A stretch of 7,261 bases of DNA, taken from Auritidibacter sp. Marseille-P8566. GTDB lineage: Bacteria > Bacteroidota > Bacteroidia > Flavobacteriales > Flavobacteriaceae. The notes below the pieces were generated by a model. The model saw nothing but the letters and a program-made list of their open reading frames with translations, made no database searches and was not told where the DNA came from. The DNA lies in the NCBI GenBank assembly GCA_943325595.2, contig CALPQA020000089.1:1-7261 (forward strand), given 5' to 3'. Position numbers and translations under genes: made by a program. Positions 1-5,456 of the stretch are shown in pieces (position 1 is the first letter of the stretch; each line of letters begins with the position of its first letter).

Positions 1-528
1 ATACAAAAAGAATTCAAATTTCAAGAGTTTCAAAACCAAATGAATATTGAAAAGGCCAATGTATTCAAATTAAATAGTGAAGCGTGTTTAACAGAATCGG
101 GTACTTCAAACGCTATAAACGAAAACAACAGAACTGAAGCACTAGAAGCTACTAATAAAGGTGATTTTGGTGGCGCAATTGCATTGTTATTGTCAATTAT
201 CAATTCAGGAAAAGGCGCTGTTTCCGATTATAACGCTATCGGAATCAATTATATTTACACCAAACAATTTGGAAAAGCAATTAAATATCTTAAAATTGGA
301 GAGGAAATTGACACTTCAGAATTGCTTATAAAACTTAATTTAGCACACGCTTATTTGTTAAACGACAACTACAAAGAAGCCAAAACAATTTACAAAAAAT
401 ACCAATTACAAAACGTTACAGACAGTTTAAGTTGGTCTCAAAAAGTAAAATCCGACTTTGATTCCTTCCGAAAAGCGGGTGTGAAAAGTGATGATTTTGA
501 TAGAATTATTAGAGTATTATCAAATTAA
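1..528 (+). CDS. TPR-repeat protein, C-terminal part (5' end beyond the window)
   Basis: The reading frame is open from the first base of the window, so this is probably the tail of a longer protein; the ATG at 40 is the first in-frame Met but has no recognisable promoter or ribosome site before it. Counting from that Met, residues about 32-129 form three consecutive helix-turn-helix units with TPR character: NKGDFGGAIALL (39-50), YTKQFGKAIKYLKIGEE (73-89) and LLNDNYKEAKTIYKKY (106-121), with the usual small and aromatic residues at the helix packing positions. The remaining 35 residues are polar and charged, probably one or two capping helices. TPR arrays are protein-binding scaffolds; no partner or catalytic domain is visible in this fragment, so no function is assigned. 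menC follows after 11 bases, so the two may share a transcript, though I know of no functional link. The TPR call is good; the start is uncertain. Confidence 0.75.
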   Translation: MQKEFKFQEFQNQMNIEKANVFKLNSEACLTESGTSNAINENNRTEALEATNKGDFGGAIALLLSIINSGKGAVSDYNAIGINYIYTKQFGKAIKYLKIGEEIDTSELLIKLNLAHAYLLNDNYKEAKTIYKKYQLQNVTDSLSWSQKVKSDFDSFRKAGVKSDDFDRIIRVLSN

Positions 529-539
529 AAATAGCAATT

Positions 540-1583
540 TTGAAGGCATCTTTTCACAAATATATTCTTAATTTCAAGCGACCATCAGGTACTTCAAGAG
601 GAGTTATGACTGAGAAAGAAACGTGGTTTATTGTGCTCGAAAAAGATGGTAAAAAAGGAATAGGGGAGTGCGGAATTCTCCGCGGTTTGAGTTGTGATGA
701 TCGACCCGATTATGAAGAAAAAATTGCATGGACTTGTGCCAATATTCACCTCGGAATTGATGCACTTTTGGAGGACTTAATTGAGTTTCCATCAATACAG
801 TTTGGTGTTGAAATGGCGTTCCAATCTTTGGCAAGTTCCAACCCGTTTTTGCTCTTTCCCTCCGACTTTACAAAAGGCAAAAAATCAATTCCAATTAATG
901 GTTTGGTTTGGATGGGAAATGAAGCTTTTATGAAGCAACAAATCGAGGAAAAATTAGCCGAAGGTTTTCATTGTATCAAAATGAAAATTGGTGCTATAAA
1001 TTTTGAGGAAGAATTGCAATTATTGCGCTTTATTCGCCAACATTTCACACCCGAGCAAGTCGAAATTAGAGTCGATGCAAACGGTGCTTTTGACGAAAGT
1101 CAAGCTTTAGATAAAATAAATCAATTAGCTGGATTTAAATTACATAGCATAGAGCAACCAATACAAAAAAACAATACTGACAGGATGGCAGAGTTGTGCA
1201 AAATGGCACCAATTCCAATCGCATTAGACGAAGAGCTCATCGGAGTGTTTTCTACAGATGAAAAAGAAGAATTACTATTCAAAATCAAGCCGCAATATAT
1301 CATTTTGAAACCTAGTTTTATTGGTGGATTTCGCGGTACAAAAGAATGGATTTCTTTGGCTGAAAAGCACAAAATAGACTGGTGGATTACCTCTGCTTTA
1401 GAGAGTAATATTGGTTTAAATGCAATTGCACAATGGACTTTTTTACAACAAAATAATAGACCACAAGGACTTGGAACAGGAGCGTTATATACCAATAATT
1501 TTGAGTGTCCATTAGAAGTTTCTCAAGGGCAATTGTGGTATAAAAACGAACGTAATTTTGAATTTAATTTCGATGAAATTTAG
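540..1583 (+). CDS. menC: o-succinylbenzoate synthase (MenC), enolase superfamily
   Basis: MenC dehydrates SHCHC to o-succinylbenzoate in cytoplasmic menaquinone synthesis. The 347-residue protein has the two-domain enolase-superfamily layout: an N-terminal capping domain (about 1-115) and a TIM-like barrel. All expected active-site residues are present: the KxK motif (K147, K149), metal ligands D179 (RVDANGAF), E205 (SIEQPI) and D230 (ALDEE), and the second-half lysine K257 (ILKPSF). SALESNIGL (285-293) and GLGTG (310-314) also fit the MenC/MLE-type barrel end. Length is typical. The frame has no ATG between its upstream stop (510-512) and codon 23, which lies inside the conserved N-terminal domain, so TTG at 540 is the best start; KASFHKYILNFKRPSGTSRG directly after it looks like a true family N-terminus. 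A related dipeptide epimerase is possible but less likely. No other men gene is in view. Confidence 0.9.
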   Translation: MKASFHKYILNFKRPSGTSRGVMTEKETWFIVLEKDGKKGIGECGILRGLSCDDRPDYEEKIAWTCANIHLGIDALLEDLIEFPSIQFGVEMAFQSLASSNPFLLFPSDFTKGKKSIPINGLVWMGNEAFMKQQIEEKLAEGFHCIKMKIGAINFEEELQLLRFIRQHFTPEQVEIRVDANGAFDESQALDKINQLAGFKLHSIEQPIQKNNTDRMAELCKMAPIPIALDEELIGVFSTDEKEELLFKIKPQYIILKPSFIGGFRGTKEWISLAEKHKIDWWITSALESNIGLNAIAQWTFLQQNNRPQGLGTGALYTNNFECPLEVSQGQLWYKNERNFEFNFDEI

Positions 1584-1644
1584 GGTAATAAAAGTGTAAA
1601 TAATAGGCATTCAATTTTAATTAATAATCGTAAATAAAAGTAAA

Positions 1645-1983
1645 ATGAAAAATATAATTTGGACACTAATTTTAATATTTTCGTCGGTTTCAGTTTGCAG
1701 TGCTCAGAAAGTTTTTTCTGTAGAATATGAGAACCAATCTGACGTAAAAGTGTATGTTGTGGATTATGAAAATCAAGCTGATTTGAAAGTGTATAAAGTC
1801 AAGTATGAAAACCAATCTGGACAAAACGATGGGAAGTGGTTTTTTACGAAATATGCTAATCAATCTAAAAAGAAAATTTACTTTGTCAAATATGAAAACC
1901 AAGCCGATTTAAAAATTTATTTTGTGGAATATGAAAATCAAGCTGGTTGGAAGAATAAGTCCAAACAGCATCTAATGTTTTAA
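1645..1983 (+). CDS. Secreted DUF6150-type repeat protein
   Basis: A 112-residue exported protein of unknown function that I recognise as DUF6150-like. Residues 1-20 form a signal peptide (KN, then a hydrophobic core, then VCSA|QK); the Cys at 19 is not in a proper lipobox, so signal peptidase I cleavage after A20 is favoured and the product should be periplasmic or surface-located. The mature part is almost entirely six copies of a short motif, V-x-Y-[EA]-N-Q-[AS]-x-x-K-[VI]-Y, with the Tyr at 28, 41, 54, 70, 83 and 96. Alternating hydrophobic residues suggest one beta strand per unit, so a small beta-sheet or beta-solenoid fold is plausible (inference). The protein ends in a basic segment, KNKSKQHLMF. 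No catalytic residues are evident. It starts 61 bases after menC with no terminator seen between them, so co-transcription is possible but the roles appear unrelated. Confidence 0.85.
   Translation: MKNIIWTLILIFSSVSVCSAQKVFSVEYENQSDVKVYVVDYENQADLKVYKVKYENQSGQNDGKWFFTKYANQSKKKIYFVKYENQADLKIYFVEYENQAGWKNKSKQHLMF
1720..1980 (+). repeat. Six in-frame 13-codon repeats inside the DUF6150 gene
   Basis: The DNA repeats a unit close to TATGAAAACCAATCTGA six times. The encoded Tyr codons are spaced 13, 13, 16, 13 and 13 codons apart, so the array is two 42-codon blocks of three units each: positions 28/41/54 align with 70/83/96 at a constant offset of 42. The copies have drifted at the DNA level (AATCAAGCT, AACCAATCT, AACCAAGCC), which suggests an old, protein-level conserved repeat and not a recent tandem expansion. 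Confidence 0.85.
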
Positions 1984-2031
1984 ATTCATAAAAAGATTGG
2001 TTTTATTATTATTATAATTATTAAATTATCA

Positions 2032-2039
2032 TATTTTTG
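2032..2039 (+). promoter_or_regulatory. Candidate -7 promoter element (TATTTTTG)
   Basis: TATTTTTG matches the Bacteroidota -7 consensus TAnnTTTG exactly and lies 23 bases before the ATG at 2063, a normal leader length. The -33 TTG is not at the usual spacing: the nearest upstream TTG (1997-1999) is 32 bases away, against the usual 17-23. This is half a promoter by sequence. In an AT-rich intergenic stretch it could be chance, but its position in front of a small ORF supports the ORF being expressed. Confidence 0.45.
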
Positions 2040-2062
2040 TCTTACAGTAAATTTCTATACAC

Positions 2063-2263
2063 ATGGAGGACTTGTTTTCAAATTTAATTGACATAATTTT
2101 GTATTTATTTGGTACTATCTTTTGTATAGTTGTATTTGTTATAATTTATTTTCAGCTTAAAAAATGGCTCAAAGAAAAGAGAAGATTAAATCGAAAAAGA
2201 AAATATCAATACTATAAAACAAAGAAAATGCTTAAACAATCAGGAGCAATTAATAGGGAATAA
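2063..2263 (+). CDS. Small single-span membrane protein with a highly basic tail (hypothetical)
   Basis: A 66-residue protein of unknown function that I do not recognise. Residues about 8-31 form one strongly hydrophobic helix (IDIILYLFGTIF, then VVFVIIYF), preceded by the acidic start MEDLF. Residues 33-58 carry 14 Lys/Arg among 26 positions, including KEKRRLNRKRK. By the positive-inside rule the tail should be cytoplasmic, where it could contact membrane lipid headgroups, nucleic acid or an acidic protein partner (inference). It has an ATG start, a -7-like element 23 bases upstream, and no overlap with its neighbours. The DUF2007 gene follows 87 bases later. That it is a real gene is likely but not proven: the evidence is its composition, context and promoter element, not recognised homology. 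Confidence 0.6.
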   Translation: MEDLFSNLIDIILYLFGTIFCIVVFVIIYFQLKKWLKEKRRLNRKRKYQYYKTKKMLKQSGAINRE

Positions 2264-2350
2264 ACCTTTTTTCTATTATTTTTCTTCTCTAAAACAAAAA
2301 CACACTGCTTTATAAGTTGTCTATTCTAAACATAAATAAATAATAAGTTA

Positions 2351-2569
2351 ATGGGATTAATGAAAATATTTTCGGGAAGTGAAATCTTAGCTCAAGCTCT
2401 CCAACAAAAAATTGAAGCAATTGGGATAAATACGGTAATGAAAAACAACATTCAATCTGCCCGATTAGCAGGTTTTGGAAATACAGATTTGGCCGTTGAA
2501 GTCTTTATACAAGAAGTCGATTTTGGAAAAGCCAGTCCCATTATTGAAGAATTTAGAATGAGTATTTAA
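2351..2569 (+). CDS. DUF2007-type putative signal-transducing protein
   Basis: A 72-residue soluble protein matching the DUF2007 pattern, an ACT/GlnB-like small alpha/beta fold with beta-alpha-beta order: KIFSGSEILAQALQQKIEAIGI (strand, helix), then TVMKNN, then LAVEVFIQEVDFGKASPIIEEF (strand, helix). The family is annotated as putative signal-transducing, but its ligand and role are not established, so no function is assigned. The annotated ATG at 2351 and the internal ATG at 2360 (MKIFSG) are both possible; most proteins of this type that I recall begin close to the KIFSG strand, so 2360 is a serious alternative. The stop codon overlaps the first bases of an intrinsic terminator, which makes this the last gene of its transcript. 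Confidence 0.85.
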   Translation: MGLMKIFSGSEILAQALQQKIEAIGINTVMKNNIQSARLAGFGNTDLAVEVFIQEVDFGKASPIIEEFRMSI

Positions 2570-2596
2570 CGAACTAAATTAGTTCGTTTTTTTTTT
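2568..2596 (+). terminator. Intrinsic terminator after the DUF2007 gene
   Basis: AACGAACT (2568-2575) pairs perfectly with AGTTCGTT (2581-2588) across a 5-base loop, AAATT. A run of ten T (2587-2596) begins in the last bases of the stem. The stem starts inside the TAA stop codon, so the gene and its terminator are fused with no spacer. The ABC-F promoter starts four bases after the T run. This is the clearest terminator in the window. Confidence 0.9.
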
Positions 2597-2599
2597 CAA

Positions 2600-2629
2600 T
2601 TGCCAATCTCTCTTTTTAATTTATCTTTG
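2600..2629 (+). promoter_or_regulatory. Bacteroidota-type promoter for the ABC-F gene
   Basis: TTG at 2600-2602 and TATCTTTG at 2622-2629 are separated by 19 bases, an exact match to the TTG-N17-23-TAnnTTTG promoter used by the main sigma factor of Flavobacterium and relatives. Transcription would start near 2635, giving a leader of about 45 bases before the ATG at 2679. It directly follows the terminator, so the ABC-F gene appears to be an independent transcription unit. Confidence 0.8.
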
Positions 2630-2678
2630 CACCTCAAAAATCTAAGAAATTAATTTTCTTTAAGTCAAAAATTCTACA

Positions 2679-4313
2679 ATGATTACAGTTAATGATATTT
2701 CCGTTCAATTTGGCGGAACAACTTTGTTCAGCGATGTGTCCTTCGCAATTAATGAAAATGATAAAATTGCCCTAATGGGTAAAAATGGCGCTGGAAAATC
2801 GACATTATTAAAAATAATTGCAGGACAAAGTAAACCTTCTACAGGAAATATTTCAGCACCAAAAGATGCCGTTGTAGCTTATTTGCCACAGCATTTACTA
2901 ACCACAGATGGCGCCACGGTTATGGAAGAAGCTTCCAAAGCTTTTGGAGAAATTTTTAAGATGAAAGCTGAAATCGACGAAATCAACGAACAATTGACAA
3001 TTCGCACCGACTATGAAAGCGATGCCTACATGAAGTTGATTGAGCGTGTTTCTGATTTAAGTGAGAAATTCTATGCTATCGAAGAAGTTAATTATGAAGC
3101 CGAAATTGAAAAAATCCTAATTGGATTAGGTTTTGTTCGCGAAGATTTCACAAGGCAAACCTCAGAATTTTCTGGTGGATGGAGAATGCGAATCGAATTG
3201 GCTAAAATTCTTTTATTAAAACCAGATTTGATTTTATTAGATGAGCCTACAAACCACATGGATATCGAAAGTATTCAATGGTTAGAGGATTTTTTGATTA
3301 ATTCGGCGAAAGCTGTTGTTGTAATTTCTCACGATAGAGCTTTTGTGGATAACATTACAAACAGAACCATTGAAGTAACAATGGGGCGTATTTATGATTA
3401 CAAAGCGAAGTATTCTCATTATTTAGAACTTAGAAAAGACCGTCGGGTACACCAGCAAAAAGCATATGACGAACAACAGCGAATGATTGCCGATAACAGA
3501 ACTTTTATAGATCGTTTTAAAGGAACATTTTCTAAAACTGATGCGGTTCAGTCACGTGTTAAAATGCTTGAAAAATTAGTAATCGTTCAAGTTGACGAAG
3601 TAGATACATCAGCTCTTAAATTAAAATTTCCTCCAGCGGCTCGTTCAGGACAATATCCTGTAATCGTTAAGGATTTATCGAAAGCGTATGGTGATCATGT
3701 GGTTTTTGAAAATGCCAATATGGTTATCGAACGTGGTCAAAAAGTAGCTTTCGTTGGTAAAAATGGAGAAGGCAAATCGACTATGATTAAAGCCATCATG
3801 AAAGAAATTGAAATCAATATCGGTAGTTTAGAAATTGGTCATAACTCCCAAATTGGATATTTCGCTCAAAATCAAGCTTCTTTATTAGATGAAAATGCAA
3901 CAATTTTCGAAACTATTGATGATATTGCTGTTGGTGATGTGCGAACAAAAATCAAAGATATTTTAGGTGCTTTTATGTTCCATGGTGATGATGTTACCAA
4001 AAAAGTAAAAGTGCTTTCTGGTGGCGAAAAAACGCGTTTGGCAATGATAAAATTATTGCTTGAACCGGTAAATTTATTAATTCTCGATGAGCCATCGAAT
4101 CACCTAGACATGAAAACTAAAGATATTATCAAAGAAGCACTTCGTGATTTTGACGGTACTTTGATTCTGGTTTCTCACGATAGAGATTTCTTAGACGGAT
4201 TAGCAACCAAAGTTTTTGAATTTGGAAACAAACGCGTCAAAGAACATTTTGAAGACATCACAGGATTCTTGGCATATAAAAAAATGGAAAACCTTCGGGA
4301 AATTGAAAAATAG
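2679..4313 (+). CDS. ABC-F family ATPase (two ATP-binding cassettes, no membrane domain)
   Basis: A cytoplasmic 544-residue protein with two tandem ABC ATPase domains and no transmembrane segment: the ABC-F architecture, whose studied members (EttA, Uup and relatives) bind the ribosome near the E site and ease translation or, in some cases, protect against antibiotics. Domain 1 has Walker A GKNGAGKST (34-42), signature SGG (165-167), Walker B LILLDEP with D188/E189, and switch His218. Domain 2 has GKNGEGKST (360-368), LSGGEKTR (446-453), LLILDEP with D470/E471, and His500. An acidic helical insertion at about 85-145 corresponds to the Arm. The charged linker at about 240-320 (RKDRRVHQQKAYDEQQ onward) is the ribosome-contacting helical pair of the family. 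Both ATP sites look intact. There is no long C-terminal coiled coil of the Uup type. It has its own promoter at 2600-2629. Whether it is a housekeeping translation factor or a resistance factor cannot be told; chromosomal context and near-standard linker length favour housekeeping. Confidence 0.93.
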   Translation: MITVNDISVQFGGTTLFSDVSFAINENDKIALMGKNGAGKSTLLKIIAGQSKPSTGNISAPKDAVVAYLPQHLLTTDGATVMEEASKAFGEIFKMKAEIDEINEQLTIRTDYESDAYMKLIERVSDLSEKFYAIEEVNYEAEIEKILIGLGFVREDFTRQTSEFSGGWRMRIELAKILLLKPDLILLDEPTNHMDIESIQWLEDFLINSAKAVVVISHDRAFVDNITNRTIEVTMGRIYDYKAKYSHYLELRKDRRVHQQKAYDEQQRMIADNRTFIDRFKGTFSKTDAVQSRVKMLEKLVIVQVDEVDTSALKLKFPPAARSGQYPVIVKDLSKAYGDHVVFENANMVIERGQKVAFVGKNGEGKSTMIKAIMKEIEINIGSLEIGHNSQIGYFAQNQASLLDENATIFETIDDIAVGDVRTKIKDILGAFMFHGDDVTKKVKVLSGGEKTRLAMIKLLLEPVNLLILDEPSNHLDMKTKDIIKEALRDFDGTLILVSHDRDFLDGLATKVFEFGNKRVKEHFEDITGFLAYKKMENLREIEK

Positions 4314-4331
4314 TTTATTTTTATCCTAGTA

Positions 4332-5165
4332 TTATTTAGTAATAGATAACTTGTAGATGTCGGATTTCAATTCATCGGAATCTTTGTCTTCGCAAAGTAA
4401 GAACTCAATTGTGTTTATCGAATTTTTAAATACGGTAATTCCTTCAAATTTATGATTTTCGGAGATTTTCTGTGTGAAATCAATTTTCATTGTTATTGTA
4501 TCGATACAGCCAATTAAACTTCCTAAAACAATACCGTCTTCATAGGTTGATTGCGTGTTTTCGGCTGTAGCCAAGAAATAAATTTTATTTTCTACTGCTA
4601 CAGCATCGGTAAAACTTGTTTGTACTCCTTTTATTTTTGGTAATTTATAGTCATTGGATAAAATAGTGAATTCATCGGTTAAGTTTTTTCCTGCTATTGT
4701 GAAAACAACATTCTTCTTTGATTTCCCATTGCCGCGATTAAATAAATACCAATTTGTGCCATTGAAAATTGCGCCTTCTACATTGAAATCTTCTTGTTTT
4801 ATGCCTCCAAAATTCTGCATCACAGAATACAATCCTGATAAATCATCTGTTGCAACTGCTTCTTTTGTAGTTGCATTTAATGTTACCATTTTATTTCTTT
4901 TTTCCGTTGAACCAGAACCAAAAACATGAAAACTGTTTTCAAAACTTGCAATTGCTTCAAAGTCTAATTTGTCTTTTTTAAGTATGTTTTGCATCGGATT
5001 TGCAACAATAGCATGGTTTTTAATTGTTTTTAAATCCAAGGAATATTCATGTAAATAAGTACTGTTATCGCATATTATATACAAAGAATTGTCATTGAAA
5101 ATTAATCCCGATGCAGAACCAATTCCTATAATTTGAAATAATAATTCGAGTTGGAATTGTATCAT
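4332..5165 (-). CDS. DUF6929 family protein, probable beta-propeller
   Basis: A 277-residue protein of unknown function that I recognise as DUF6929, seen mostly in Bacteroidota. It has no signal peptide or membrane span, so it is probably cytoplasmic. Conserved-looking segments in order are IGSASGL (15-21), KLDFEAI (66-72), HVFGSGSTEKRNK (80-92), NVEGAIF (128-134), YLFNRGNG (140-147), SFTDAVAVENKIYFLATAE (184-202), HKFEGI (238-243) and LLCEDKDSDE (256-265). The pattern of short beta strands with recurrent (D/N/K)-[FV]-E-[GA] motifs resembles phytase-like or SdiA-regulated-type propellers, in which such Glu and Asp residues line the central pore; this is inference. The ATG at 5165 is the natural start. 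The gene is convergent with the ABC-F gene, 18 bases between stops, and I see no good hairpin there. No promoter match is seen just upstream; expression may come from the promoter of the broken gene before it. Confidence 0.8.
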   Translation of the reverse strand: MIQFQLELLFQIIGIGSASGLIFNDNSLYIICDNSTYLHEYSLDLKTIKNHAIVANPMQNILKKDKLDFEAIASFENSFHVFGSGSTEKRNKMVTLNATTKEAVATDDLSGLYSVMQNFGGIKQEDFNVEGAIFNGTNWYLFNRGNGKSKKNVVFTIAGKNLTDEFTILSNDYKLPKIKGVQTSFTDAVAVENKIYFLATAENTQSTYEDGIVLGSLIGCIDTITMKIDFTQKISENHKFEGITVFKNSINTIEFLLCEDKDSDELKSDIYKLSITK

Positions 5166-5183
5166 AATTATCTTTAAATGGAT

Positions 5184-5351
5184 TTAAATTACAGTTAATA
5201 GTAATGTTTTGAATACAGTATTATTTGCCCACGTTCCCTAGCCACTAAATGACTGATCAGTAGTGTAGTTTGTGAAATCGTCGTTAAAAATAAGTTGGGA
5301 AAACGCAGCAAAATTTGTAAATAATACTAATAAAAGTAATTTTCTAGTCAT
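5184..5351 (-). pseudogene. Broken 5' remnant of a secreted-protein gene
   Basis: Reading the minus strand from ATG at 5351 gives MTRKLLLLVLFTNFAAFSQ, a textbook signal peptide with predicted cleavage near AFS|Q, then LIFNDDFTNYTTDQSFSG. This is the kind of mature start seen in large secreted or cell-surface proteins of Flavobacterium, many exported by the type IX system. Codon 38 is TAG (5238-5240). The frame resumes as GTWANNTVF, which still fits the same protein type, but ends at TAA (5184-5186) after 17 codons. The rest of the gene is missing: the DUF6929 start lies 18 bases beyond. The picture is a gene that lost most of its length and gained a nonsense codon; the TAG is one substitution from CAG. 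A genuine 37-residue secreted peptide is possible but less likely, since the reading continues meaningfully past the stop. The parent family is from memory and not verified. Confidence 0.65.
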
Positions 5352-5360
5352 AACGGTTTT

Positions 5361-5379
5361 TAATTTTGTTACAAAATTA
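5361..5379. promoter_or_regulatory. Perfect 9-bp palindrome carrying opposed TAATTTTG boxes
   Basis: TAATTTTGT and ACAAAATTA flank a single central T, and the symmetry extends to a T/A-run flank (5357-5384) with one G-T mismatch. Each arm contains TAATTTTG, a match to the TAnnTTTG -7 element, one reading right and one left. The leftward copy (5372-5379) ends 20 bases before the ATG of the broken secreted gene, a good promoter position. No TTG sits at the right distance for either direction, so this may be a promoter core, an operator for a dimeric regulator, or an AT-rich coincidence. Confidence 0.4.
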
Positions 5380-5404
5380 GAAAATTATTAATTATAAATA
5401 ATAT

Positions 5405-5439
5405 TTGAGCATAAATTCTATATTATCTAATTACTTTTG
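5405..5439 (+). promoter_or_regulatory. Probable promoter of the MATE gene
   Basis: TTG at 5405-5407 and TACTTTTG at 5432-5439 match the Bacteroidota promoter elements with a 24-base spacer, one base over the usual range. The -7 box ends 17 bases before the TTG start codon at 5457, implying a leader of only about ten bases. This supports the far-upstream TTG start, since any later start codon would cut into the first membrane helix. Confidence 0.65.
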
Positions 5440-5456
5440 CACAAAACAAACATAAA

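Noticed and set aside
628..834. Open frame on the minus strand inside menC
   Set aside because: It is fully antisense to a conserved enzyme gene with an intact active site, and its translation has no recognisable domain.
1121..1495. 124-codon open frame on the minus strand inside menC
   Set aside because: It overlaps the conserved barrel of MenC, and its Cys- and Ser-rich translation looks like an antisense shadow.
1584..1644. Near-repeats GTAAATAATAG and GTAAATAAAAG before the DUF6150 gene
   Set aside because: Such A/T-rich near-repeats are expected by chance in this composition, and they match no promoter element.
1690..1902. Minus-strand open frame across the DUF6150 repeats
   Set aside because: Its apparent repeats are only the reverse reading of the real repeat codons; the plus-strand reading has the signal peptide and family match.
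2264..2350. Intergenic stretch searched for a riboswitch, small RNA or promoter
   Set aside because: It is AT-rich with no TAnnTTTG box, no stable hairpin and no conserved motif that I recognise.
4314..4357. Possible bidirectional terminator between the convergent ABC-F and DUF6929 genes (CTAGTATTATTTAGTAATAG)
   Set aside because: The stem has a mismatch and a wobble pair, is almost all A-T, and runs into the DUF6929 coding end, so it is too weak to call.
4654..4929. Plus-strand open frame inside the DUF6929 gene
   Set aside because: It is antisense to a recognisable gene, with no promoter element and no domain.
5252..5261. Perfect 10-base palindrome ACTGATCAGT
   Set aside because: It lies within the coding remnant of the broken secreted gene, where the codons explain it; a single short palindrome is expected by chance.
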